From positions 1 to 54,822 of the forward strand of contig DATJVP010000104.1 in NCBI GenBank assembly GCA_035581425.1: a DNA stretch of 54,822 nucleotides, given 5' to 3'. This DNA is from DASZHJ01 sp035581425. GTDB taxonomy: Bacteria; Pseudomonadota; Alphaproteobacteria; ATCC43930; CGMCC-115725. A model generated the notes under the pieces. The model ran no database searches. It was given only the letters and a program-made list of their open reading frames with translations, and was not told where the DNA came from. Shown piece by piece: positions 1 through 7,382 of this stretch. The first letter of the stretch is position 1. Every line of letters begins with the position of its first letter. Made by a program: the position numbers and the translations under genes.

Positions 1-209
1 GAATGCGGCCACCCGATCCCTTCGGAGAGTGCGTCGCTCATTTCCGCGCGCTATTTGCGCCTGCCCCTCATTTTGGACGGATAGGCCATTTTAAGGATTT
101 TCCACAATAGTGCCCGGTCTAGGCAGCGACGCGCCGCCGGAACGCTTGCGCTGGGGAGAGGCGCGTTGCTCCCGCGCAGCTATCGAGCATCCGAATCGGA
201 CCTCAAACG
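1..209. other. Upstream region of the polysaccharide locus
   Basis: No coding region is supported here. The segment is GC-rich apart from an AT-rich tract around 90-110, which would suit a promoter for the rightward polysaccharide genes, but no convincing -35/-10 pair was found. A gene may end to the left of the window. Confidence 0.4.
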
Positions 210-1757
210 ATGACCGCGATCTCCCAACCACCGGGCGATCACCAATGGCGCGGGCGCAAGTTCGGCCGCACGGCGTCGGCGCGCGCTAACCGTGCATCGC
301 CGGGAGAGGAAGAACTCGCGGCCGCACCGCGCGGCAAGACGCGAGCCTCGTACTCCGGCGAGGTGATCTGCGGAACCGTGCAGGTCGCGGATGCGCTTGC
401 GATCCTGCTCGTCGGTCTCGTCTCGATCGAGCTTTACGTCAACGCGCTTGGCTCCGGCGTGACGTTCTACGAACTCTATTGGCTCGCGATCGTGCTTGCG
501 GCGATCGGCTTCGTCTACGCCCAGCGCAGATTCGGCGGCTACAAGATCCAGCGGCTCTCGCAGCTCACCTGGCAGGTCGGGCGGACCGCCTTGATCTGGG
601 GTGGAACGCTATCGGTGCTGACGAGCCTGGGATTTGCCGCACGCGTGGTGCAGAACTACTCCCGCGTCTGGACGGTCCTCTTCGCGCTCATGTGCTTCGT
701 CGCGCTCGCGATGGTGCGGATCGGGGCGGGGCTCATGATCGACCACTGGACCCGGACCGGCCGCCTCGCGCGCGCGATTGCCGTCGTCGGAGCGGGCGAG
801 CTCGGGCAGCAGATCGTCGCCAAGATTCGCTCGACCCGCGATGCGCAGATCAGGATCGCCGGAATTTTCGACGACCGTCTCACGCGCATCCCGTCGGAGA
901 TCGCGGGTTGCCCGGTCGTCGGCACCACCGACGACCTCGTCAAGCAAGTGCGCCAGTCGCTGATCGACGAGGTCATCATCGCATTGCCGCTGCGCGCGGA
1001 GACGCGGATCGGCGAGCTCGTCACGAAGCTTCGCCCGCTCCCGGTCGACCTGCGCCTGAGTCTCGATCCCATCGCCGGCGTCTTTCCGATGCGAGGCATC
1101 AGCGAGACCGCGTCCGTCAGGATGATCGAGATCATCGACCGCCCGCTGAAGCACTGGAGCGGCGTCGCTAAGTGGATCGAGGACAAGGTCCTCGGCGCTG
1201 TCCTTCTGGTTCTGAGCTCGCCCCTGATGGCGCTCGTCGCGCTGGCGATCCGCCTCGACAGCAAGGGGCCCGCGCTCTTCATCCAGGACCGGTTCGGCTT
1301 CAACAACAACGTCATCCGCGTCTTCAAGTTCCGGACCATGCAACAGGGAGAGACCGACACAAGCGGGGCCAACCGTACCGTGCCCGAGGATCCGAGGGTG
1401 ACGCGGGTCGGCCGCATTCTGCGCCGTCTCAGCCTCGACGAGCTGCCCCAGCTCATCAATGTCGTGCTCGGCGACATGTCGCTGGTGGGGCCGCGGCCGC
1501 ATGTGATGGCAATGAAGGCGGGCGATCGGCTGTATCACGAGGCCGTCGGCGAGTATTTCCTGCGGCACCGAGTGAGGCCCGGCATGACCGGTTGGGCGCA
1601 GGTGCACGGCCTGCGCGGAGAGATCGACACACCGCAGCGCGCGCGCGAGCGCGTCGACTACGACCTCTGGTACATTGACAACTGGTCGATCTGGCTCGAT
1701 CTCAAGGTTCTCTTCATGACTTTGGTCGTCGTGCTGCGGCGGCAGAACGCCTACTGA
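210..1757 (+). CDS. Undecaprenyl-phosphate sugar phosphotransferase (initiating enzyme)
   Basis: This is the likely first enzyme of the glycan pathway. It would move a sugar-1-phosphate from a nucleotide sugar onto undecaprenyl phosphate in the inner membrane. The 515-residue protein has hydrophobic segments around 55-175, a central nucleotide-binding-like domain containing AVVGAGELGQ, a further membrane segment near 327-347, and a C-terminal bacterial sugar transferase domain. KFRTM (373-377), DELPQL (from 410) and VGPRPH (about 429-434) are the family's catalytic signatures. Length and layout fit the WcaJ/polyprenyl glycosylphosphotransferase family, whose usual substrate is UDP-glucose; the actual sugar cannot be read from sequence. 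It leads a tightly packed rightward run, with the next gene 7 nt downstream. Confidence 0.93.
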   Translation: MTAISQPPGDHQWRGRKFGRTASARANRASPGEEELAAAPRGKTRASYSGEVICGTVQVADALAILLVGLVSIELYVNALGSGVTFYELYWLAIVLAAIGFVYAQRRFGGYKIQRLSQLTWQVGRTALIWGGTLSVLTSLGFAARVVQNYSRVWTVLFALMCFVALAMVRIGAGLMIDHWTRTGRLARAIAVVGAGELGQQIVAKIRSTRDAQIRIAGIFDDRLTRIPSEIAGCPVVGTTDDLVKQVRQSLIDEVIIALPLRAETRIGELVTKLRPLPVDLRLSLDPIAGVFPMRGISETASVRMIEIIDRPLKHWSGVAKWIEDKVLGAVLLVLSSPLMALVALAIRLDSKGPALFIQDRFGFNNNVIRVFKFRTMQQGETDTSGANRTVPEDPRVTRVGRILRRLSLDELPQLINVVLGDMSLVGPRPHVMAMKAGDRLYHEAVGEYFLRHRVRPGMTGWAQVHGLRGEIDTPQRARERVDYDLWYIDNWSIWLDLKVLFMTLVVVLRRQNAY

Positions 1758-1764
1758 GTCCCGC

Positions 1765-3033
1765 ATGCGCCTGCTCATCGTCGGCCTGAATTTCGCGCCG
1801 GAGCTCACGGGGATCGGCAAATACACCGGCGAAATGGCCGCGTGGCTCGCGCGCCGCGGCCACGAGGTCACGGTCATCACCACGCGACCCTATTATCCCG
1901 AATGGAAACGCCCGGGATGGGCGGGGTGGACCTGGCGTCGCGAGACCTGGGAGGGCTGCCGCGTCGTGCGCTGTCCGCTCTACGTGCCCAGGCGACAGAC
2001 GGGGCTTCGGCGGATCCTGCATCTCGCTTCCTTCGGTCTCTCCTGCATTCCCGCGGCGCTCCTGCAGATCCTGCGCGGGCGGGCCGACATTGTGATGGTG
2101 ACGGCGCCGACGCAGTTCTCCGCACCCGCGGCGTGGCTCGTCGCGCGCCTCATGCGCGCGAAGGCCTGGCTCCACGTGCTAGACCTCGAGCTAGACGTCG
2201 CTTTCGAGCTCGGATTCATCCGCAATCGTCCGATCGTGTCGCTCGGGCGCCGGCTCGAGCGATGGATGCTGCGCCGCTTCGATCGCGTCTCCACGATCTC
2301 CTCGCGCATGCTCGAGGCGATCGAGCGCAAGGGCGTGGCGCGAGACCGCCTGGAACTGTTCCCGAACTGGGTCGACACGGAGGCCTTCCGGCCGCTGCCG
2401 AGGCCCGTGGCGCTCCGACGCGAGCTGGGCATTCCCGAGGATCGCTGCTGCGTCCTCTATTCCGGGAGCATGGGGCGGAAGCAAGGGCTGGAGCATGTGA
2501 TCGCGGCGGCGCGGCTGCTCGCCGCGGAAGGCGCGGGCGCTCCCTCCTTCTTGCTGGCGGGCGCGGGGCCGCTGCGTGCGGAGCTCGAGGCCTCCGCGCG
2601 CGGGCTCGACAATGTCCGGTTCCTGCCGTTGCAACCGGCCGAGCGCTTCAACGAATTCCTCAACGTCGCGGACATCCATCTGCTGCCGCAGCGGCGCGAA
2701 GCGAGCGATCTCGTCATGCCTTCGAAGCTCCTCGCCATGCTCGCCTCCGGCCGGCCCGTCGTCGCGATGGCGCCGCCGGATTCGGAGCTCGACCGTACGC
2801 TCGTCGAGGCCGGAATCGTTACTCCGCCCGAGGAACCCGCGCCGCTCGCTGCCGCAATTCGAGACCTCGCAGAGAATGCGGAACGGCGTCGGGAAATGGG
2901 CGAGGCTGCGGCGCGGCTCGCTCGACAGTCCATGCACTCCGAGACGATCCTGCGGGAGCTGGAGGGGAGGTTTGTCTCCTTGAGCGGCAAGTCGGCGCCT
3001 CGAGACTTGCGTGCGCAAGGCAGTCCTCTCTGA
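1765..3033 (+). CDS. WcaI-like glycosyltransferase (GT4)
   Basis: A 422-residue GT-B fold glycosyltransferase that probably adds a sugar to the lipid-linked glycan on the cytoplasmic face. The N-terminus has the WcaI-type pattern NFAPELTGIGKYTGEM, followed by TTRPYYPEWKR, typical of colanic-acid WcaI relatives. The C-terminal half carries the nucleotide-sugar site (PNWVDTEAFRPLP, then YSGSMGRKQG, then ASDLVMPSKLLAMLASGRPVVA). The ATG lies 7 nt after the initiating transferase, so the two are probably co-transcribed. Donor and acceptor are unknown. Confidence 0.9.
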   Translation: MRLLIVGLNFAPELTGIGKYTGEMAAWLARRGHEVTVITTRPYYPEWKRPGWAGWTWRRETWEGCRVVRCPLYVPRRQTGLRRILHLASFGLSCIPAALLQILRGRADIVMVTAPTQFSAPAAWLVARLMRAKAWLHVLDLELDVAFELGFIRNRPIVSLGRRLERWMLRRFDRVSTISSRMLEAIERKGVARDRLELFPNWVDTEAFRPLPRPVALRRELGIPEDRCCVLYSGSMGRKQGLEHVIAAARLLAAEGAGAPSFLLAGAGPLRAELEASARGLDNVRFLPLQPAERFNEFLNVADIHLLPQRREASDLVMPSKLLAMLASGRPVVAMAPPDSELDRTLVEAGIVTPPEEPAPLAAAIRDLAENAERRREMGEAAARLARQSMHSETILRELEGRFVSLSGKSAPRDLRAQGSPL

Positions 3034-3038
3034 TCGCG

Positions 3039-3623
3039 ATGCAGGACACGCTCGTTGCGCTCACGAACTTCGGCGATCTCGCGGTGCTCCTTCCGCTGAT
3101 CGCGGTGACCCTGCTCTGGCTGCGTCTTGCGCGCCTGCGGCGAGACGCGCTGTGGTGGGCGCTGACGGCGGGATTTTGCATGGGTGCGACCGCGATTCTG
3201 AAGGTCGCATTCATCGTCTGCCCGCCGGCGGAGGCGCTCCACAGTCCGAGCGGCCACACCAGCTTGAGCACGCTGGTCTACGGTGGCCTTGCCTTGCTCG
3301 CAACCGCGGAGCTCAAGGGCTGGCGGCGCGGCGCGATCATCGCCGCCGCGGTCGCCGCCATCGGGGGGATCGCCATTTCGCGCGTACTCCTGAGCACCCA
3401 TAGCTGGATCGAGGTGGTGTTCGGCCTTCTGATCGGTTCGGCGGCGCTCGCGGTGCTGGCGGCGCGTTCGCTTCCGAGACCGCAGGCCGGCCTCCCCGTC
3501 GGCACGCTCGTGCTCGTGGCTGCGCTGGTCATGGCCTTATTCCACGGGCGCCAACTCCACGCGGAGACCTTCTTTCGCGCGATCGGTGTCGAGATGCAAA
3601 GCGGGGGATTCGCATGCAGCTAA
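3039..3623 (+). CDS. PAP2-family membrane phosphatase
   Basis: A 194-residue polytopic membrane protein of the PAP2 superfamily, likely a lipid-phosphate or diphosphate phosphatase. It could recycle undecaprenyl diphosphate released by polymerisation. PSGHT (70-74) matches the second PAP2 motif. SR(114-115), then H121 and E125, match the third, with Glu where Asp is usual. The first motif is degenerate (K55 followed by CPP rather than RP). The ATG at 3039 lies 5 nt after the preceding stop; a longer open frame begins inside the WcaI-like gene but is out of phase with it. The weak first motif leaves activity uncertain. Confidence 0.82.
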   Translation: MQDTLVALTNFGDLAVLLPLIAVTLLWLRLARLRRDALWWALTAGFCMGATAILKVAFIVCPPAEALHSPSGHTSLSTLVYGGLALLATAELKGWRRGAIIAAAVAAIGGIAISRVLLSTHSWIEVVFGLLIGSAALAVLAARSLPRPQAGLPVGTLVLVAALVMALFHGRQLHAETFFRAIGVEMQSGGFACS

Positions 3624-3659
3624 TGCGTGGCGCCGTCGCGGCTAGGCCGGGCTAGGCCG

Positions 3660-4412
3660 ATGTTCCGGCTCTTTTCGGCATCGAGAAAATCGGAGCGGAG
3701 GCCGGCTCTCGTACCGCAAGGCCTTCGCGTCTACGCGATCGGCGACGTGCATGGCCGCGCGGACCTGCTGACTGCGCTGCACGCGAGGATCGCGGCGGAT
3801 GCAAGTGGCGCTTCTGGCCTGCGCAAGCACGTCATCTACCTCGGCGACTATGTCGACCGCGGGCCGTCGAGCCGAGAGGTCGTGGAGATGCTGCTATCGG
3901 CTCCACTTGCAGGTGTTTCTGCGACGCATCTCCTCGGCAATCACGAGGCGATGCTCCTGCAATTCCTGGACGACGCTGCCTGCGGTCCGGAGTGGTTCGC
4001 GATTGGCGGGCTCGCGACGCTGCTCAGTTACGGTGTCGCCCTTCCCGGGACGGGTCGCTTGGAGGAGAAGCTGCTCGCGGCGCAGCGCGGCCTCCGCACG
4101 AATCTGCCGGTCGCACACCGCGGGTTCCTTTCGGGCCTCCCGCGCAAGGTCGTCGTCGGAGACTACATGTTCGTGCATGCCGGCGTCCGCCCCGGCATTC
4201 CACTGGAGCGGCAAGACCACACCGACCTCGTTTGGATCCGGAGAGAATTCCTGAATTCGACCGCGTTCCACGGGAAGGTGATCGTGCACGGCCATTCCTT
4301 CGGGACCGAGCCGGAAGTCCTCCCGAACCGGATCGGGATCGACACCGGGGCCTACGCGACGGGCAAGCTCACCTGCCTCGTCCTCGAAGGACGGGAAATC
4401 CGCTTCCTCTGA
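3660..4412 (+). CDS. Calcineurin-like metallophosphatase (PPP type)
   Basis: A 250-residue metallophosphoesterase of the PPP serine/threonine phosphatase type, probably cytosolic. GDVHGR (28-33), GDYVDRG (62-68), GNHE (93-96) and the later VHGHS supply the two-metal site. The family dephosphorylates phosphoproteins or small phosphoesters; the substrate here is unknown. Dephosphorylating the Wzc-type kinase would fit the neighbourhood but is inference only. ATG 3660 is preferred; a GTG at 3627 would add 11 residues. A clear paralogue lies at 37515-38255. Confidence 0.88.
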   Translation: MFRLFSASRKSERRPALVPQGLRVYAIGDVHGRADLLTALHARIAADASGASGLRKHVIYLGDYVDRGPSSREVVEMLLSAPLAGVSATHLLGNHEAMLLQFLDDAACGPEWFAIGGLATLLSYGVALPGTGRLEEKLLAAQRGLRTNLPVAHRGFLSGLPRKVVVGDYMFVHAGVRPGIPLERQDHTDLVWIRREFLNSTAFHGKVIVHGHSFGTEPEVLPNRIGIDTGAYATGKLTCLVLEGREIRFL

Positions 4413-4440
4413 GGCTTCCCGACGCCCGCTAATGCCTTGA

Positions 4441-4448
4441 ATATAGTA
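4441..4448 (+). repeat. ATATAGTA, first of three TATAGTA-containing sites
   Basis: The 7-mer TATAGTA recurs at 4524-4530 and 5156-5162, always in gene-free DNA flanking the exported-protein gene. Three copies in about 720 bp is notable in a GC-rich genome. A -10-like or operator role is possible but unproven. Confidence 0.3.
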
Positions 4449-4521
4449 AATCTCTCCGCCCGCACGGGGCAGGCGCCCGAGCCCACGCACGCTCTTTTTG
4501 GGCGATGGTTGGCATCGCGGT

Positions 4522-4530
4522 TTTATAGTA
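4522..4530 (+). promoter_or_regulatory. TTTATAGTA element upstream of the exported protein
   Basis: This nonamer sits 54 bp before the ATG at 4584 and is repeated exactly at 5154-5162 before the barrel gene. It resembles an extended -10 element or shared operator. No matching -35 box is obvious. Confidence 0.35.
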
Positions 4531-4583
4531 CTTTTGCACAAAGTTTTCGCACCGCCTCGATCTCGGCTCACGGAGGTACCTTG

Positions 4584-5129
4584 ATGTTCGGCTCGCGGGC
4601 ACTTGCGGCTTTGGTCATCGGCGCCGGTGTGGTGCTCGGCGCGCCCCTGGGCCACGCCACGCAAACCGCCCAGGCACAGGAAACGCCGCCGCCACTTCCA
4701 CCCGACGTCGTCTCCGCGATCACTCAGTCGAGCTGCGACACCGCGGAGCTCGCCGGCGTCGTCAAGCAGCAGGTCACCGCGCATCAGGATCTCGCGGGCG
4801 ATATCGCGGGCATCGCGGCGAGCCGCTGCCCCGGCGACGCCGCCGACGTCGCGGCTGCGGCAGCCACCGCCTCGCCGACCCAGGTCGCTGCGATCCTCAT
4901 CGCGGTCATCGAGGCGCTGCCGCCGGGGCAGCAGGGGATTGCCGCGCCGGGTATCGTCGTCGCACTCCAGAATGCAGTGCCCGAGGCCGCCGATCAGATC
5001 ACCTCGGCGATCACGCAATTGGCCTTCAATCCCGGGCCAAACCCCGGCACCGGCGGACGGACGAATATCGGAGCACCTCTGGTGGCTCCGCATACCGATC
5101 CGGCCTCGAGCCAAGCCACAACTCCCTAA
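4584..5129 (+). CDS. Exported hypothetical protein, Ala/Pro-rich
   Basis: A 181-residue protein of unknown function. Residues 1 to about 32 form a signal peptide with a hydrophobic stretch (ALAALVIGAGVVLGAPLG) and Ala-rich cleavage region, so it is probably periplasmic or secreted. The mature part has two Cys (in SSCDT and SRCPGD) that could form a disulfide, helical Ala/Val-rich segments, and a Pro/Gly-rich tail. The start is set by CGGAGG at 4571-4576, 7 nt before the ATG; an upstream open extension lacks such support. It sits just before the outer-membrane barrel, so a role in polysaccharide assembly is plausible. Confidence 0.75.
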   Translation: MFGSRALAALVIGAGVVLGAPLGHATQTAQAQETPPPLPPDVVSAITQSSCDTAELAGVVKQQVTAHQDLAGDIAGIAASRCPGDAADVAAAAATASPTQVAAILIAVIEALPPGQQGIAAPGIVVALQNAVPEAADQITSAITQLAFNPGPNPGTGGRTNIGAPLVAPHTDPASSQATTP

Positions 5130-5153
5130 AGTACCGGGTCAATCGGCCTCGCC

Positions 5154-5162
5154 TTTATAGTA
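5154..5162 (+). promoter_or_regulatory. TTTATAGTA element upstream of the barrel gene
   Basis: Exact second copy of the 4522-4530 nonamer, 170 bp before the preferred start of the outer-membrane barrel gene at 5332. It may mark a second promoter or shared regulator site. Confidence 0.35.
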
Positions 5163-5164
5163 TT

Positions 5165-5186
5165 AACCCTGAGGGCAAAGGGTTTT
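5165..5186 (+). terminator. Weak hairpin with T-run after the exported-protein gene
   Basis: AACCCT (5165-5170) pairs with AGGGTT (5179-5184) across an 8-nt loop, and TTTT spans 5183-5186. The 6-bp stem is short, so termination would be partial. It lies 36 bp after the stop at 5129. Confidence 0.35.
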
Positions 5187-5331
5187 CCGGCCGAGTTGGC
5201 GGGGGGCGTTTGCAGTGCACATTGCAAAGTCGACGGGTGCCGTTGAGCAACCTCCTTCGACGAGCCCAGTGGCGGTGACCCCCTCCTCGTGCCGCCCCGC
5301 GATCATTGGACGAGACGGCTTCCGCTTCGGG

Positions 5332-6681
5332 ATGCGATCCCGGCGGCCGCTTCTCGCGGCGGTCGTGAGCGGAGTGCTGGCGCTCGCGATGGCTGCTGGC
5401 GAAGCCGCAGCCCAGGCGCCCGTCCTCGGCCCCTTTCCCGCATGGCCGGGCAATTCGCTGGAGCCGGCGGCCGTCGGGCCCCGCAGCGAGACGGTCTTCA
5501 ATCGCCCGCGCCCCGATTACGACCCGCTCGGAATTCGCTGGGAGTCTTTCATCCTGAACCCGACCTTGTCGCTTTCGGGCACTTACGACAGCAACATCTT
5601 CGCGACGCAAACCGGTACGGATAGCGACTTCTTCGTGCACGAGATTCCGGCCATGAGCATAAGGTCGGATTGGAACAGGAACGCACTCGGCGCCAACATC
5701 AGCGGCGACTTTCGCCAATACGCGACCCACAAGACCGAGAACGTGAACAACTTCTCCACCGATGTCGGCGGCCGCTACGACATCCAGAACGGAGAATACT
5801 TCGCGGCGGACGGGCTCTATCAGCTCCAGCACGAGGACCGCTCCTCTCCGAATGCCGTCTTCGGAAAGAACCCGACACAGTACATCGTCATGGGAGGCGA
5901 CCTCTCCTATGTGCACATGGTCGGCATCCTGGGACTGCGCGTCGATGCCACCTTCACCTCCTACGACTTCAACAACGCGGTCAACGGCCAGACCGGCGCG
6001 ACCATCAATCAGCAATTCCGCGATCGCAACGAATACGTGATAGCGCCGCGCCTCCAGTATGAGATCCAGCCCGGCTACAACGCCTACCTTCGCGTCATCG
6101 GCAACGAGCGGCAGTACTTCAGCCAGGAATGCACGCCGAATCCCTGCACGCCCACCATGCAGGGGATCAGGCGAAACTCGCATGGCTGGGAAGTCGATGC
6201 CGGCACCGCGATCGAGATCACCCGCATTCTCACCGCGGAGGTCTATGCCGGGTATCTCAGTCAGCACTACGAGAACCCGCTGCTCAAATCCCCGAGCGGC
6301 GTCGCCTTCGGCGGCAATCTGATTTGGAACGCGACCGAGCTCACCTCCGTCATTGCATCCTTCTCGCAATCGGTCGCGGAGACCACGCTCGAGAGCCCGA
6401 CGACGGCGTCGAGCTCCCTGGAAACCGGCGCTCAAGTGACAGTCCAGCACGAACTGCTGCGAAACCTGCTGCTGCTGGGGTCGATCGGCTACGTGCACGA
6501 CAATTACCAAGGCAATCCACGCGTCGACAGCACCTTCGGCGCCGATGCCGGCGTCCGCTATCTCCTGAGCCGGCGCTGGACCGCCACGGCGGACCTCCTC
6601 TACAGCCAGCGCAACTCCAACGTCGCCGGTGCCGGCTACAATCGGCTTCAAGCGCTCTTCGCCCTGAAGCTTTCGTACTGA
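5332..6681 (+). CDS. Outer-membrane beta-barrel protein of the polysaccharide locus
   Basis: A 449-residue predicted outer-membrane protein. A signal peptide (about 1-28, ending GEAAAQA) precedes a mature protein rich in alternating aromatic and polar residues, for example GTYDSNIFATQTG. It ends in LKLSY, a terminal aromatic residue as in barrel-insertion signals. The pattern resembles the barrel proteins found in many polysaccharide clusters, possibly the secretion channel or a partner of the short Wza-like protein that follows. ATG 5332 is preferred because it directly precedes the signal peptide; a GTG at 5215 would bury the signal 39 residues in. Confidence 0.82.
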   Translation: MRSRRPLLAAVVSGVLALAMAAGEAAAQAPVLGPFPAWPGNSLEPAAVGPRSETVFNRPRPDYDPLGIRWESFILNPTLSLSGTYDSNIFATQTGTDSDFFVHEIPAMSIRSDWNRNALGANISGDFRQYATHKTENVNNFSTDVGGRYDIQNGEYFAADGLYQLQHEDRSSPNAVFGKNPTQYIVMGGDLSYVHMVGILGLRVDATFTSYDFNNAVNGQTGATINQQFRDRNEYVIAPRLQYEIQPGYNAYLRVIGNERQYFSQECTPNPCTPTMQGIRRNSHGWEVDAGTAIEITRILTAEVYAGYLSQHYENPLLKSPSGVAFGGNLIWNATELTSVIASFSQSVAETTLESPTTASSSLETGAQVTVQHELLRNLLLLGSIGYVHDNYQGNPRVDSTFGADAGVRYLLSRRWTATADLLYSQRNSNVAGAGYNRLQALFALKLSY

Positions 6682-6712
6682 CGCCGTCCGGGGAAGAGAG
6701 GTAGCACTTCGA

Positions 6713-7273
6713 ATGAACGATCATTTCGTCCCGCTGCTCAAGCGCCGTTGGCTCGTCGCGATGCTCCTCGTCGGCTTCTGCGGCCTCCGGGCACCCAGGG
6801 CGCAGGCGCAGGTCGCGGGCTATCGCCTCGGCAGCGGCGACAAATTGCGGGTCACGGTCTTCAACGAGAAGGACCTGTCGGGAGATTTCGACGTCAACGA
6901 TCAGGGGCTGGTGGCTTTGCCGCTGATCGGACAGGTGAAGGTCGGCGGACTCACGATCAGTGAGGCCCAGGACCTGATAACCCAGAAATACGGGAAGGAC
7001 TATCTCGTCAGTCCACGCGTCAACGTCGAGGTCCTGAATTATCGGCCTTTCTTCATCCTGGGGGAGGTCAAGAATCCCGGCAGCTACCCCTATGTGAGCG
7101 GGATGACCGTGCTCAACGCGGTGGCGCTCGCGGGTGGCTATACGCCCCGTGCCAACCGGAATAACATCACCGCGAAGCGGGCGACGAGCCCACAGGCCGG
7201 CGAAGCGGAAGTGCAAGAGGACACGGTCGTTCTCCCCGGCGACGTGATCCGTATCCACGAGCGGTTCTTCTGA
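6713..7273 (+). CDS. Polysaccharide export protein, Wza family (short)
   Basis: A 186-residue periplasmic or outer-membrane export protein. After a signal peptide (about 1-27) comes a Poly_export domain (YRLGSGDKLRVTVFNE) and an SLBB-type domain (FFILGEVKNPGSYPY). Wza-family proteins form the ring through which capsule or exopolysaccharide crosses the periplasm and outer membrane. This one is about half the length of E. coli Wza and lacks its C-terminal membrane helix, so the barrel just upstream may provide the outer-membrane pore. It precedes the Wzc-type kinase, the usual partner. Confidence 0.92.
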   Translation: MNDHFVPLLKRRWLVAMLLVGFCGLRAPRAQAQVAGYRLGSGDKLRVTVFNEKDLSGDFDVNDQGLVALPLIGQVKVGGLTISEAQDLITQKYGKDYLVSPRVNVEVLNYRPFFILGEVKNPGSYPYVSGMTVLNAVALAGGYTPRANRNNITAKRATSPQAGEAEVQEDTVVLPGDVIRIHERFF

Positions 7274-7382
7274 CGACCGCCTGCAAAGGTCCGCGTAAGG
7301 CCTTCTTAACCACGATGGCTGCTATTTATCCTTTTTCAGCGACGCAGGGCCCGACCCCCGTCGACGGAGAGGACCAGGCGAG

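Noticed and set aside
609..1883. Long minus-strand frame opposite the initiating transferase
   Set aside because: It is antisense to a gene with clear catalytic motifs, has no recognisable domain, and is typical of long spurious frames in GC-rich DNA.
3894..5114. 406-codon minus-strand frame
   Set aside because: Low-complexity Arg/Gly-rich translation opposite the metallophosphatase and the exported protein, with no motif.
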